A DNA stretch of 64,000 nt, taken from positions 2,294,001 to 2,358,000 of the forward strand of contig AP024096.1 of the NCBI GenBank assembly GCA_015099395.1. The letters run 5' to 3'. The DNA comes from Ktedonobacteria bacterium brp13. Lineage in GTDB: Bacteria; Chloroflexota; Ktedonobacteria; Ktedonobacterales; Ktedonobacteraceae. Position 1 is the first letter of the stretch. Every line of letters begins with the position of its first letter. Position numbers and translations under genes: made by a program. Shown here in pieces: positions 17,009 to 25,400 of this stretch. Under the pieces are notes generated by a model that saw only the letters and a program-made list of their open reading frames with translations, made no database searches and was not told where the DNA came from.

Positions 17009-18352
17009 CTACTCCTGAGAGGTGTCGGAAACATCGGAAAGGTTTTTCGTGGTAAGATCGGGTTTATGCCCGTTCTGGCTGTTCTTTGGCGCAGAGAGCG
17101 TGATAGAAGTTCCCGTTGTTGGGGTCGTTTCGGACTGCTTCGCGGCCTCTTCTTCAGCCAGGCGAGCGGCCATATTGCGCTGTATCCTATCCATGCTCCT
17201 GCGGCGACTCTGCTGCATGATGTAGTACAGTCCACCAAAGAGGACGATAAAAATGATAATCGTGAGCCAGTTGGTGCCACCACTCGTCCCACCATAGCCA
17301 GGATATAGGTAGAGGGTATCTGCGCCGACAAAGACCTGGGCATTGTCGGTAGCGCCAATGGCGAGCGCCTGTACGTTTGTACGCTGCGGCATGCCAGGAG
17401 CGACACCACTCCAGGTCTGACCCTGGTCATGACTCACCAGAACGCCTGCAGCGGTACCCACGTAGACAGTATCTAAATTAGAGTCGCGAAAATCAACAAG
17501 GACAGCACCAACATTGACCGCCGATAACGAATCCTTGCTGGCAGCCCAATGCGCTCCACCATCGACCGAACGGTAAAAACCCTTTGAGGTTGCCGCCAAT
17601 ACAAGCTGGGAATTCCCTCCGTTGAAGGCCATTGGCGCAACAGCATTCACAGTTGCCGCAGCAGGCAGACCAGTATTCATTGCCTGCCAGGCACCATCAT
17701 TGCTCGATAGGTAGATACCGCTAGAAGTGGCCGCCCAGAGTTGGTGAGAATCGCTGACATAGCTCATGTTATTGACGGTTGTGTTCGCAGGCCAGTGCTG
17801 CTGGAGCGCCTGCCAGGTCGTACCATCATCAGTACTCGTAAATACACCATGTTTAGCGGTACCAACAAATAGCGTACTCGCAGTATCAAAGCTGAAGGCA
17901 AACGCGGTATAAGCGTCAGAAGGCAGTGAATGAGCAGTGACAGCTTGCCAGTTCAGTCCACCATTGGTGCTGACCGAAAGCGACGTATCTGCAGCGGCAT
18001 AGAGTCGCTTACCATTGCCATTGAAGCCCAACGCGTGGACTCGTACACCAGGCGCAGCCGACGTAGCGAGAAATTTCTCTTGCCAGCTTTGGCCACCATC
18101 GGTGGTGAGTAAGACCGAACCATTGGCGGTTCCGGCATAGATATGCTGTGCATTCGTAGGATCGATGGCAAGCGAGTAGATCTGCCCTTTGGGAACCTTA
18201 CCCTGCTGCCACGTACCGGTGGACTGAAAGATGCCAGCAGTCGGGCCACAGGCGCTGAGGCACGTCAGGAGGAGGAGCGCCACACACACAAAAACAAGGA
18301 GTGGAGAGCGACGAAATAGCTGTCTGGTTGTTTGTATAGAAACCATGATCAT
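17009..18352 (-). CDS. Beta-propeller (BNR/sialidase-type repeat) lipoprotein with C-terminal membrane segment
   Basis: 447 residues, ATG at 18352 preceded by AAAGGG. The N-terminal signal ends in a lipobox LSAC with C35, so it is likely a lipoprotein. Residues ~45-360 contain at least six repeats of the Asp-box/BNR kind (TTDGGQSWQ, STNGGLNWQ, STDDGTTWQ, SVDGGAHW, SHDQGQTW), as in sialidase-like and YCF48-like beta-propellers. A transmembrane helix follows (LTIIIFIVLFGGLYYI, about 385-400), then a charged cytoplasmic-type tail. The combination of a lipobox and a C-terminal membrane helix is unusual. No catalytic sialidase residues are recognisable; a binding or sensing role is more likely. 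Confidence 0.75.
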   Translation of the reverse strand: MIMVSIQTTRQLFRRSPLLVFVCVALLLLTCLSACGPTAGIFQSTGTWQQGKVPKGQIYSLAIDPTNAQHIYAGTANGSVLLTTDGGQSWQEKFLATSAAPGVRVHALGFNGNGKRLYAAADTSLSVSTNGGLNWQAVTAHSLPSDAYTAFAFSFDTASTLFVGTAKHGVFTSTDDGTTWQALQQHWPANTTVNNMSYVSDSHQLWAATSSGIYLSSNDGAWQAMNTGLPAAATVNAVAPMAFNGGNSQLVLAATSKGFYRSVDGGAHWAASKDSLSAVNVGAVLVDFRDSNLDTVYVGTAAGVLVSHDQGQTWSGVAPGMPQRTNVQALAIGATDNAQVFVGADTLYLYPGYGGTSGGTNWLTIIIFIVLFGGLYYIMQQSRRRSMDRIQRNMAARLAEEEAAKQSETTPTTGTSITLSAPKNSQNGHKPDLTTKNLSDVSDTSQE

Positions 18353-18363
18353 GAAAACCCTTT

Positions 18364-18430
18364 AAGATCTTATTCCGAACACCAACGCAACCCACGTCGC
18401 TCGTGCTCGCACACGCAAGTTTTCGGATCG
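18364..18430 (+). repeat. REP-like repeat, copy A
   Basis: AAGATCTTATTCCGAACACC then a variable GC-rich core and GTGCTCGCACACGC, ending AAGTTTTCGGAT. TTCCGAA and TTCGGA form an outer inverted pair. Copies B (18478) and C (60645, inverted) share the layout. Confidence 0.7.
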
Positions 18431-18477
18431 GTCGTAAGAATATTGGAGTTGAGATTACATCCACAAAATAACTACAA

Positions 18478-18541
18478 TCTTATTCCGAACACCAACGCGA
18501 CTGACGTCGCTAGTGCTCGCACACGCAAGTTTTCGGATACG
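18478..18541 (+). repeat. REP-like repeat, copy B
   Basis: Begins TCTTATTCCGAACACCAACG and ends CACGCAAGTTTTCGGATACG. The core GCGAC-TGAC-GTCGC can form a hairpin. About 110 bp from copy A in direct orientation, in the gap before the ornithine-cyclodeaminase-like gene's stop. Confidence 0.7.
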
Positions 18542-18549
18542 TAGTACGT

Positions 18550-19509
18550 TCAAGAAAGCAGATCTATCTCATCGCCCAACCCTTGCTTACTCGCCAATGT
18601 ATAGATATGAGCCGCCGTAGCGATATCTTCCAGGGCAATCCCTACCCCCTTAAAGAGCGTAATATCGTTGGGATGCGTACGACGGGGAGCCTGGCCCTCT
18701 ACGATCGCAGACAGCTCAGAGACCGACTGCCAATCCAACGACCCCTCATTGGCAGGGATAATGAGATCACCGGCCTCCAGTTGTGCCTGTGCCAGCGAAT
18801 CCGTCACGATCAGATTACAGCGTTGCACCGCCTGACTATCGAGTTCGCGGCGCTGTGCCCAGTTGGAGCCAATCACATTGAGGTGACAACCAGGTGAGAG
18901 CCACTTCCCATAAACCACAGGGTCACGCGACGTCGTCGCAGTCACCAGGATATCGGCATACTCTGCCGCCTGTTGAGCGGTATCAACCGCAAAGACAGCG
19001 ACATTCAGCCGGCGCGCCATTGCCTGACAAAAATACTCACGAGCCGCCGGATCACGACTATACACAAAGACCTGCCGCACCTCACGTACAGCACAGAGCC
19101 CCATCAACTGTGTGACAGCCTGTCTACCAGTACCGATAATACCGACAGTATGCGACTCAGGGCGTGCCAGAAATCTGGTAGCCAACGCGCTCGCAGCACC
19201 TGTACGCATTGCGCCCAACCAATCTGCCTCCAGCAGAGCCAGGAGCCGTCCATCGACCACACTAAAGAGCGTGACCATCGAACGAGCGCCAGTGCGCGAT
19301 GCTACATAGGTTTTATAGCCAGAAACGCCATATTCAGGAGTCGCAGCGGACAGATAATTGAGCACGCCATGCGGATAGGGAAGCCTGCTGCGCGACTGGT
19401 TCATCACCAGTCCCTGTGCGGACGCCAGGAATGCATCCTCAAGCACTGCAATCGTTTCAGGCATCGTCAAGAGCGCGTGGACATGCTGCTCACGAATAAG
19501 CAAAGCCAT
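18550..19509 (-). CDS. Ornithine cyclodeaminase / mu-crystallin family protein
   Basis: 319 residues from the ATG at 19509 (MALLIREQHV); an in-frame GTG 12 bases earlier is less likely. The NAD(P)-binding Rossmann motif VGIIGTGRQA (~residue 120) and the family segment SGYKTYVASRTGARSMV with LLEADWLGAMRTGAASALAT identify the OCD/mu-crystallin family. These enzymes include ornithine cyclodeaminase, alanine dehydrogenase and ketimine reductases. True ornithine cyclodeaminase cannot be separated from the others by inspection. GTALEDIATA-like LFKGVGIALEDIATAA near the C-terminus is also family-typical. No amino-acid pathway genes are adjacent. Confidence 0.85.
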   Translation of the reverse strand: MALLIREQHVHALLTMPETIAVLEDAFLASAQGLVMNQSRSRLPYPHGVLNYLSAATPEYGVSGYKTYVASRTGARSMVTLFSVVDGRLLALLEADWLGAMRTGAASALATRFLARPESHTVGIIGTGRQAVTQLMGLCAVREVRQVFVYSRDPAAREYFCQAMARRLNVAVFAVDTAQQAAEYADILVTATTSRDPVVYGKWLSPGCHLNVIGSNWAQRRELDSQAVQRCNLIVTDSLAQAQLEAGDLIIPANEGSLDWQSVSELSAIVEGQAPRRTHPNDITLFKGVGIALEDIATAAHIYTLASKQGLGDEIDLLS

Positions 19510-19591
19510 CTGCACATCCACACTTTCTTCGTTTGTTTGCCCGGGTATCCCTGCATACTAGCCTATCCCAGAGAATATTCAGGCAAGTTTA

Positions 19592-19990
19592 TCAACCTCG
19601 TCGGATGACACGGCGCACAACGTAGATCGACTCCTGCACCTCGTAGCCCTTCGGTAGCTTATTGCTACGCGAGACCGTATTCTGACTCAACAGGTCCTTC
19701 ATATCAGCGAGTGCGGGCAACGCGCTGGCAACTCCACGCTTCTGCAAACGACCTAGCAGGTTACGACGCAACAGCTCAATACCTACGCCAAAAGCCAGGG
19801 CACCAACCCCAGCGGCAACGTTCCGTGGCAATGGTGAATTATACAATAAAGCGGGCAGGTTTGTCTGCACAGGAACGATACTCGTCGACTGCTCAGAGGT
19901 TGAAGATGCAGTAGGCGTCAACTCTGCACCACAGCGCTGGCAATACAGATCGTTCTCTGAGACCCGGGTATTACAACTTGGACAGTGCAT
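19592..19990 (-). CDS. Small zinc-ribbon protein
   Basis: 132 residues. The N-terminus is a zinc ribbon with C3, C6, C17 and C20 (CPSC and CQRC pairs), followed by a Ser/Thr-rich linker. A hydrophobic, possibly membrane-associated stretch follows (NVAAGVGALAFGVGIELL, about 58-75), and the C-terminus is basic. The same zinc-ribbon style opens the two kinases at 40.6-45.4 kb. Function unknown. It is in the same direction as the ornithine-cyclodeaminase-like gene (82-base gap). Confidence 0.7.
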   Translation of the reverse strand: MHCPSCNTRVSENDLYCQRCGAELTPTASSTSEQSTSIVPVQTNLPALLYNSPLPRNVAAGVGALAFGVGIELLRRNLLGRLQKRGVASALPALADMKDLLSQNTVSRSNKLPKGYEVQESIYVVRRVIRRG

Positions 19991-20267
19991 AATTATTTTC
20001 CTCCGTGAAAGATCTGGCTGGTTTCATGTTACTTTTCTTTTGTATGGGAATAGATACGATTCCACGTGTAATTTCTTTGTGCATAACAAGCATAATTACA
20101 ATGAAAAACAGAGGCACATCTCTACATCTCTACAAACATAGTACCTATCCAGTTACTTCTATTGTAAACAAAGAGAAAGCGGGCGAATAGACAAACAGAG
20201 ATGAACAAGACGGATAGACAGTCAAACAGTTACACTGCCAATGTTTGCTCAAGGTAGCAAGGGAAAA
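19991..20267. other. Intergenic, no gene recognised
   Basis: AT-rich stretch. A 61-codon plus-strand ORF (20005-20190) has no SD and no recognisable family, so it is not called. Confidence 0.4.
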
Positions 20268-20307
20268 GAGAGGTCAGTCTTCGAGATTGCAATGACCTCT
20301 TCTTTTT
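20268..20307. terminator. Probable bidirectional terminator
   Basis: AGAGGTCA (20269-20276) pairs with TGACCTCT (20293-20300). It is followed on the plus strand by TCTTTTT and on the minus strand by CTTTTCCC. The lactonase-like gene on the minus strand ends 260 bases before it. Confidence 0.5.
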
Positions 20308-20569
20308 GCACGATTCCCGGCTCAATTTAGCTCCATTATACTACCTAAAGGGCGCGAAGTCCTACACTTACGGTGAGCAGGGGAATATTGTCCCCCTCTG
20401 CGACCAGGGCAAGATGAAGCTTTAGTGCTTGTTATTGATTGACAGCCAGGCCCGGCAATGCACAGGAGAGTGTATAGCGCGCAAACATTGGGATAGGAGG
20501 GAGGAGGGAGGACAGCAACCAGAAACACGATGTGCCAGGACCTGTCCTCGCCACGGCTAAAAAGGCGGA

Positions 20570-21289
20570 TTAATAGTAGTACTCAGGCAACTTTTTGAGC
20601 GAGGGCCACTGATGGCCGTCGTGGCCGTAGATGATCAGCGCTACATGCTCGCGTTGAGCGATATCGAGCAGCTTCTGGGTGCTAGCAATTGCATCATCAG
20701 CATTCATATCCATTGGGCCGCCGACACGGTCACGTGTAAAAGAGGTCTGCATCGCGACAGCATCGATGGTAAGCAGGATCGTGCCTCTCTCGTGCAAACG
20801 GAGCAGGACAGATTGATGGCCGGGAACGTGTCCGCTGGTCTCAATAAGCGTCAGACCTGGCAGGATCTCGGTGTCACCATCGATCAGACGGTAGTGTAAA
20901 GCAGGATCGTCCCACTGATCTCGCACAAGCGCAAAACGTGCATGACCGCTACGAGCAAGTTCATAGTGCTCACGCTGCACAATAACTTCTGCATTGGTGA
21001 AAAGAGCATGATTGCCAGCATGGTCAACGTCAAAATGTGTACAGATAAGAATATCGATATCAGAAGGCTTTAAACCAAGCTTCGCCAATTGCTCGATAAC
21101 CGAAAGTTCCATGTGAGGTTCAGCCATGCCTGGCATCTTCGGAAGTCTGGATGCATCCAAGGGGAGACCGCTATCAATCAGGATATTTTTACCATCCTCC
21201 GTCTGAATAAGATAACAGGGAACCGGTATATTGATGGGAAGCAAAGATGCAACCTGCATCAGATAGAGTCGCAGTATAGATGTCGTCAT
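20570..21289 (-). CDS. MBL-fold N-acyl-homoserine-lactonase-like hydrolase
   Basis: 239 residues; ATG preceded by AGGAGG at ideal spacing. The metal-binding motif THFDVDHAGNH (H85, D87, D89, H90) is of the AiiA/AttM lactonase type, with a further ligand in SGHVPGHQS, an Asp in LTIDAV and a His in IYGHDG. Family members open the lactone ring of acyl-homoserine lactones (quorum quenching), but many close relatives act on other lactones, so the substrate is uncertain. Length fits AiiA (~250). It is divergent from the hypothetical membrane protein at 21497, with a perfect palindrome between them. Confidence 0.8.
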   Translation of the reverse strand: MTTSILRLYLMQVASLLPINIPVPCYLIQTEDGKNILIDSGLPLDASRLPKMPGMAEPHMELSVIEQLAKLGLKPSDIDILICTHFDVDHAGNHALFTNAEVIVQREHYELARSGHARFALVRDQWDDPALHYRLIDGDTEILPGLTLIETSGHVPGHQSVLLRLHERGTILLTIDAVAMQTSFTRDRVGGPMDMNADDAIASTQKLLDIAQREHVALIIYGHDGHQWPSLKKLPEYYY

Positions 21290-21444
21290 AATCGATTCCT
21301 CCTGGTATAGCAGTCAAGGGCTGCAACATTGCATAGTCTGGCTGTGGTATGGCAATGAAAATAATTTTGTTCTCCTCAATTATAGTCCGAAAATCCGAAC
21401 AAAACAAACAACAAACGTAGCCACTAGCAAACAAGACATAAAAA

Positions 21445-21485
21445 GCTGTGTGGATACTTTGTCAGTAACAAAGTATCCACACAGC
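21445..21485. promoter_or_regulatory. Perfect 18-bp palindrome between divergent genes
   Basis: GCTGTGTGGATACTTTGT (21445-21462), loop CAGTA, then the exact reverse complement (21468-21485). On the minus strand it is followed by TTTTTATG, so it could be a terminator. On the plus strand it abuts the SD (AAAAAAAGGAG) of the next gene, so it could be an operator or a structure controlling translation. Confidence 0.55.
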
Positions 21486-21496
21486 AAAAAAAGGAG

Positions 21497-22021
21497 ATGA
21501 GGAAGGGAAGAGGGGGCTATTTTATTGGCTCTATCATTTGCATCGTGGCCATAAGCGCACTCGTGGTTTTCGCCTGGCATCAGTTTTCATCTTTATTCAA
21601 CGAACACGCTATTGTCGTTGTGTTTACACCAGGTATTCTATTGCTGACGGCGTTCCTGGTGGTAATACTTTTAGCCGCCGCCTCTACTAAGGAGGCAAAA
21701 AAACGTCATCTGGCCCGTGCGAATCCAGCTGAGCCACACAGAGTCACGCTTTCAGAGCAAGGCGTCTGGGAATCCGGCATATGCTTTAAAGTCGATTCAC
21801 TTTTGCTTGAACTCGCAAGCGTCAAAATAACGTCGAATCCGACGGTGCTCACCTTCCACCTCATCAAAAGCAGTATGGGGACCAATGGAAATTCAGTCAC
21901 CTTTCAAAAATTCAAGGTACTTGTGCCTCGCAAATATGAAGCTGAAGCTGAGCCGATCCGGCAACGCTATTACAACGAGGTAATCAAACGGCCGGCATAT
22001 AATCCGAAAGAACCAACGTAG
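21497..22021 (+). CDS. Hypothetical two-helix membrane protein
   Basis: 174 residues. Two transmembrane helices are predicted (about residues 9-27 and 40-62). A soluble C-terminal domain follows that looks beta-rich, with a PH-like rhythm (HRVTLSEQGVWESGICFKVD ... VTFQKFKVLVPRKYEAEAE). I do not recognise a family. The only SD (AAGGAG) touches the ATG directly, so the start may be weak or controlled by the hairpin immediately upstream. Confidence 0.6.
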   Translation: MRKGRGGYFIGSIICIVAISALVVFAWHQFSSLFNEHAIVVVFTPGILLLTAFLVVILLAAASTKEAKKRHLARANPAEPHRVTLSEQGVWESGICFKVDSLLLELASVKITSNPTVLTFHLIKSSMGTNGNSVTFQKFKVLVPRKYEAEAEPIRQRYYNEVIKRPAYNPKEPT

Positions 22022-22259
22022 TCTGCTTTCTTGCATCTGGGGAAAAGGGCCAGTCACGTAATGTGCAGCAGGTAAGCGTGGTTGCGTGATTGCCTCTACT
22101 ATAAATATAATTATTTGGAATTGACAACATGTCTTCTGGTGACGTATTCTTTTTTCAGACCTTTTCCTGGATATTCGATCTGTGTTTCAGATTACTTGAT
22201 ATCAAGAAAACAAAGTGACAGTAGTGTTTTCTTGAAGAATTGAAAAGGGAAGAGACACA

Positions 22260-22853
22260 ATGACACAACAGAATCCCACGCCAAATGTTCCCCAATACGG
22301 CTCGTGGAAGGTGGCAATACCGCTGCCAGGTGACAAAGACCTCCCGCAAGATGTCGTTAAGCAACTTGAAAAATTGCCGCCACTACACGTATTACGTATG
22401 TTCGCAGGTACGGATGACATGTTCTCTGGTATTATGGCCCTGATCCAGGCGATCTTTACAGCTAAAGGGGTTGATCCTAAACTGCGCGAGATCATTATTC
22501 TACGTACGGCTCATCTGCTCAATTGTGCTTATGAGTGGGAGGCGAATGTGGTCTTTGCCAGGAATGTCGGGCTTACGGACGAGCAGATTACTCTGCTGAG
22601 TAGCAATGAAGCGGTGAGCGGTCTGGACCCGGTCAGCAATCTCATCTGCCGTGCGACCGATGAGATTACCAGGGATGCGGTTATCAGCGATGAAGCCCTT
22701 GCCCAACTCTTAGCGCAGTTTGGTCCGAGCATCACCACAAAATATATCGTTGCGATCTCATGGTTTAATATGCTCAGCCGTTTCCTGCTCTCTACACGGG
22801 TTCCACGCGAAACCAACGATGCAGCGCTGGCAGGTCGGACATCGCCATTATAA
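22260..22853 (+). CDS. Carboxymuconolactone decarboxylase (CMD/AhpD-like) family protein
   Basis: 197 residues, AAAAGGGAAGAG upstream of the ATG. The family core is VDPKLREIIILRTAHLLNCAYEWEANV, followed by NVGLTDEQITLL. CMD-family proteins are all-helical and include carboxymuconolactone decarboxylase and AhpD peroxidase partners. Here the AhpD CxxC is absent (CAYE), so a thiol peroxidase role is unlikely, and the substrate is unknown. It is convergent with the thioredoxin-like gene. Confidence 0.85.
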   Translation: MTQQNPTPNVPQYGSWKVAIPLPGDKDLPQDVVKQLEKLPPLHVLRMFAGTDDMFSGIMALIQAIFTAKGVDPKLREIIILRTAHLLNCAYEWEANVVFARNVGLTDEQITLLSSNEAVSGLDPVSNLICRATDEITRDAVISDEALAQLLAQFGPSITTKYIVAISWFNMLSRFLLSTRVPRETNDAALAGRTSPL

Positions 22854-22881
22854 GTGTCAATGGCCCTTCCTCATTGCATTG

Positions 22882-23328
22882 CTAGTTGACATGCGCCAGG
22901 ACAGCATCGACTTGTTCCAATAAACGCTGAGTGGTTGCGAAACCATAGTTGACGGCCTGCACGTTGCCTGTGCCATCGAGGACAACGGTCGTCGGCAGCG
23001 TTAGCACTTTGTAGCGTTCAGTCAACACGTGCTCAGCAACGGCATCGACGTCAATGACGGTTACCTGTTCCTGGCGTGCATGCAGCAGACGCTCCAGGGC
23101 GGGATGCTGCATGGTATGGCATTGGCGGCAATCATCGCTACTAAAAACCAGGATACTCACATGCGGGCCGTTTGTCTGTGCGTTCTCGGTAGTGGCGATG
23201 GCGAGCGGCTCGGCAGCCAGCGCCTGCCGTCGTTGCCGCTCGACAAAGTACCGTCCGATCCCTACAGCGAACCAGATGAGAACACAAACGCCTGCAAGTA
23301 TGGCCAGCCGTAGAGCCAGATCCAGCAT
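22882..23328 (-). CDS. Membrane-anchored thioredoxin-like protein
   Basis: 148 residues from the ATG at 23328, which lies two bases after the stop of the upstream DUF4395 gene. One N-terminal membrane helix (about residues 8-27) is followed by a thioredoxin fold with active site C67-R-Q-C70 (SSDDCRQCHTMQHP) and the cis-Pro loop VLTLPTTVVLDGTG. It likely acts as an extracytoplasmic thiol oxidoreductase. DUF4395 proteins are often encoded next to thioredoxin-like proteins, so the pair probably works together, perhaps in disulfide or sulfur handling; that is inference. Confidence 0.85.
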   Translation of the reverse strand: MLDLALRLAILAGVCVLIWFAVGIGRYFVERQRRQALAAEPLAIATTENAQTNGPHVSILVFSSDDCRQCHTMQHPALERLLHARQEQVTVIDVDAVAEHVLTERYKVLTLPTTVVLDGTGNVQAVNYGFATTQRLLEQVDAVLAHVN

Positions 23329-23330
23329 AA

Positions 23331-23813
23331 CTAGACCCCTCTCCAACGGAAGCCACCATCATAGCGTACACGTGGCATAACGCCCAGTCGGCCCAGATGG
23401 TAGTAGACAAAACAGCCAGCACAGAAGCCGACAAAGAGGTTGATGGCCGCCAGCACAAAGACGATCAATGACAGTATCCAGCCGACTGTAATGGCTGAAG
23501 TTAAAAAGAAGACGAGGGTTGCTACCAATAAAAAGGTTGCGCCCACACCCTGCGCGAAGCGATGCGGGGCCGGATCATCTTCTACGACATGCGGCTTCAG
23601 CCAGCCGAGACGCACAAAAACCTGTTGATACAGCAACCTGAAAGGTCCAGCGGCAGGCTTGATCGCGCTAATAGCAAGGATCAAGCCAGTGATGGCGATG
23701 AGGACGGGAAGATTCAAAAGGAAACTGAGTGCGACCAGGATGAGTACGCCAGCCTGCGAAAACTTCAAGAGGTGCGCGTCAACACGTGGCACAGATAAAA
23801 TGTTACTTTGCAT
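23331..23813 (-). CDS. DUF4395-family membrane protein
   Basis: 160 residues from the ATG at 23813 (MQSNILSVPRVDAHLLKFSQ). Four hydrophobic helices. Family hallmarks: the N-terminal VDAHLLKFSQAGVL, the central DPAPHRFAQGVGATFL, and the C-terminal cysteine pair in GFCAGCFVYY. Function is not established; the conserved CxxC and its coupling with a thioredoxin-like protein suggest a role in electron or thiol transfer across the membrane. First gene of a two-gene operon. Confidence 0.85.
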   Translation of the reverse strand: MQSNILSVPRVDAHLLKFSQAGVLILVALSFLLNLPVLIAITGLILAISAIKPAAGPFRLLYQQVFVRLGWLKPHVVEDDPAPHRFAQGVGATFLLVATLVFFLTSAITVGWILSLIVFVLAAINLFVGFCAGCFVYYHLGRLGVMPRVRYDGGFRWRGV

Positions 23814-24180
23814 GCTTATGCTTTCCTCTCCGAGGTATTGCAAAAATAGTAGCCAAAATCTCTACTTCTACATAGAAACGCAAAGCCTGCCATCGAATAT
23901 TCCCTCTCAAGCCCTTTAGCATACAAATTTAGCAGGCGAGCAAATTTCGTGCTTGCCGACCTCCAACGCTCGATGCCCCTGACCTATTACATATCTTTTA
24001 AAGCATCTATCACATTATATAAATAGCAGTAAATCAAGTATGGAATATGCATATGGATCATTCTATTTTGCGTCTTCAGTATAGTATATGGTGAGTCTGG
24101 AGTATTGCCAATTGGTATTTTTCGATCATATCGAGGTCAATGAATAATACAAGCTAGCAGTATAGAGGGAAGTAAAGAAG
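23814..24180. other. Divergent intergenic region, AT-rich
   Basis: Separates the DUF4395 operon from the glycosyltransferase. It holds a short palindrome CCAATTGG (24108-24115) and several TATA-like runs, but no convincing promoter pair or gene. Confidence 0.4.
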
Positions 24181-25362
24181 ATGGGAGTTGGTAGGGGGAA
24201 GATGAAAGAGAAACGACGCTTGAAGATTGCGTTACTGACAACAAATAATCCACAAACGAGCAGCGCACTCGATGGGACAACATATTTTATTTATAGAGCA
24301 TTACAGAAACATTGCGGGGATGTGAAGACATTAGGCCCTATACGATCGCTGAGGAAGCTGGTCGTTGGGCGTTTGCTGGATAAGGTAACGCAGGTTTTAT
24401 TACGCAGGCACGTTGCATATGAGCATCTGCACTTTGTTCTGAGAAGAGAGGCGCGTATCATACAGCACCGGTTGTATCGGCAATCCTATGACCTGATTGT
24501 CGCGGCTGAGGCGACACCTGAGCTGGCATTTATACAGACGACGATCCCGATTGTCTTGATAGAAGCTGCGACGTTTACACAGCGCAGGATGTATGATCCG
24601 GCCTATTCACGCCTGACCGAGAGGTCCGCATTGGAGGCAGATGAGGTCGAGTCACGGGCGTATAATAATGCGCGCGCGATATTGCTCAATTCACAATGGG
24701 CGGCACAGTCGATGATTCAAGAGTATTTTATTGATCCACAACGTGTCTATAGCGTTCCCTTTGGTGCTCCGCTGCTCACGATGCCACCTAAAGAGATCGC
24801 CCTGACGAAACGGCGCTCGTATCATTGTACGCTGCTCTTTATTTGCGATGACTGGCGGCAAAAGGGCGGCGATATCGCCTACATGACCCTGCTGACACTG
24901 GAGAAGGACCACAATGTTCAGGCAGAGCTGATCGTATGCGGGACAACGCCGCCTGCGAAAATCAATCATCCCCGACTGAAGATTATGCCTACACTCGAAC
25001 GCAGCAATCAGCAACATCGCCAGCAACTCGAAAGCTTTTATTTACGTTCCGACTTCTTGCTCCTCCCGACACGGTGCGAGATGACCGGTATGCTCTGTTG
25101 CGAGGCAAGTGCCTATGGCGTACCCAGCCTGGTGGCGCAGAGTGGAGCCGCAGCAGATAGCATACGCGACGGTTTAAACGGTATTTTACTCCCACTGAAC
25201 GCCCATGGCGCTGAGTATGCACAGCAGATCGCAGCACTCTACCAGGATGAACAACGCTATCATACGCTGGTCCTTACCTGTCGCCAACACTTTGAAGAGC
25301 ATCTGAACTGGGACGCCTGGGGTAAGGCCACACAGACAATCTTTCAGGACCTGCTCAATTAG
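24181..25362 (+). CDS. Group-1 (GT4-type) glycosyltransferase
   Basis: 393 residues, GT-B fold. The N-domain begins LKIALLTTNNPQTSSALDGT. The nucleotide-sugar-binding C-domain has FLLLPTRCEMTGMLCCEAS with the EX7E-like pattern around GMLCCEASAYGVPSLVA. Donor and acceptor are unknown. It is the only plus-strand glycosyltransferase of the exopolysaccharide island and is convergent with the operon that ends at 25401, so it is transcribed separately. AGGGAAG precedes the ATG. Confidence 0.85.
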   Translation: MGVGRGKMKEKRRLKIALLTTNNPQTSSALDGTTYFIYRALQKHCGDVKTLGPIRSLRKLVVGRLLDKVTQVLLRRHVAYEHLHFVLRREARIIQHRLYRQSYDLIVAAEATPELAFIQTTIPIVLIEAATFTQRRMYDPAYSRLTERSALEADEVESRAYNNARAILLNSQWAAQSMIQEYFIDPQRVYSVPFGAPLLTMPPKEIALTKRRSYHCTLLFICDDWRQKGGDIAYMTLLTLEKDHNVQAELIVCGTTPPAKINHPRLKIMPTLERSNQQHRQQLESFYLRSDFLLLPTRCEMTGMLCCEASAYGVPSLVAQSGAAADSIRDGLNGILLPLNAHGAEYAQQIAALYQDEQRYHTLVLTCRQHFEEHLNWDAWGKATQTIFQDLLN

Positions 25363-25400
25363 CGGATCAGAGTGCTTCAGAGTGCTTACGACAGCGAACA

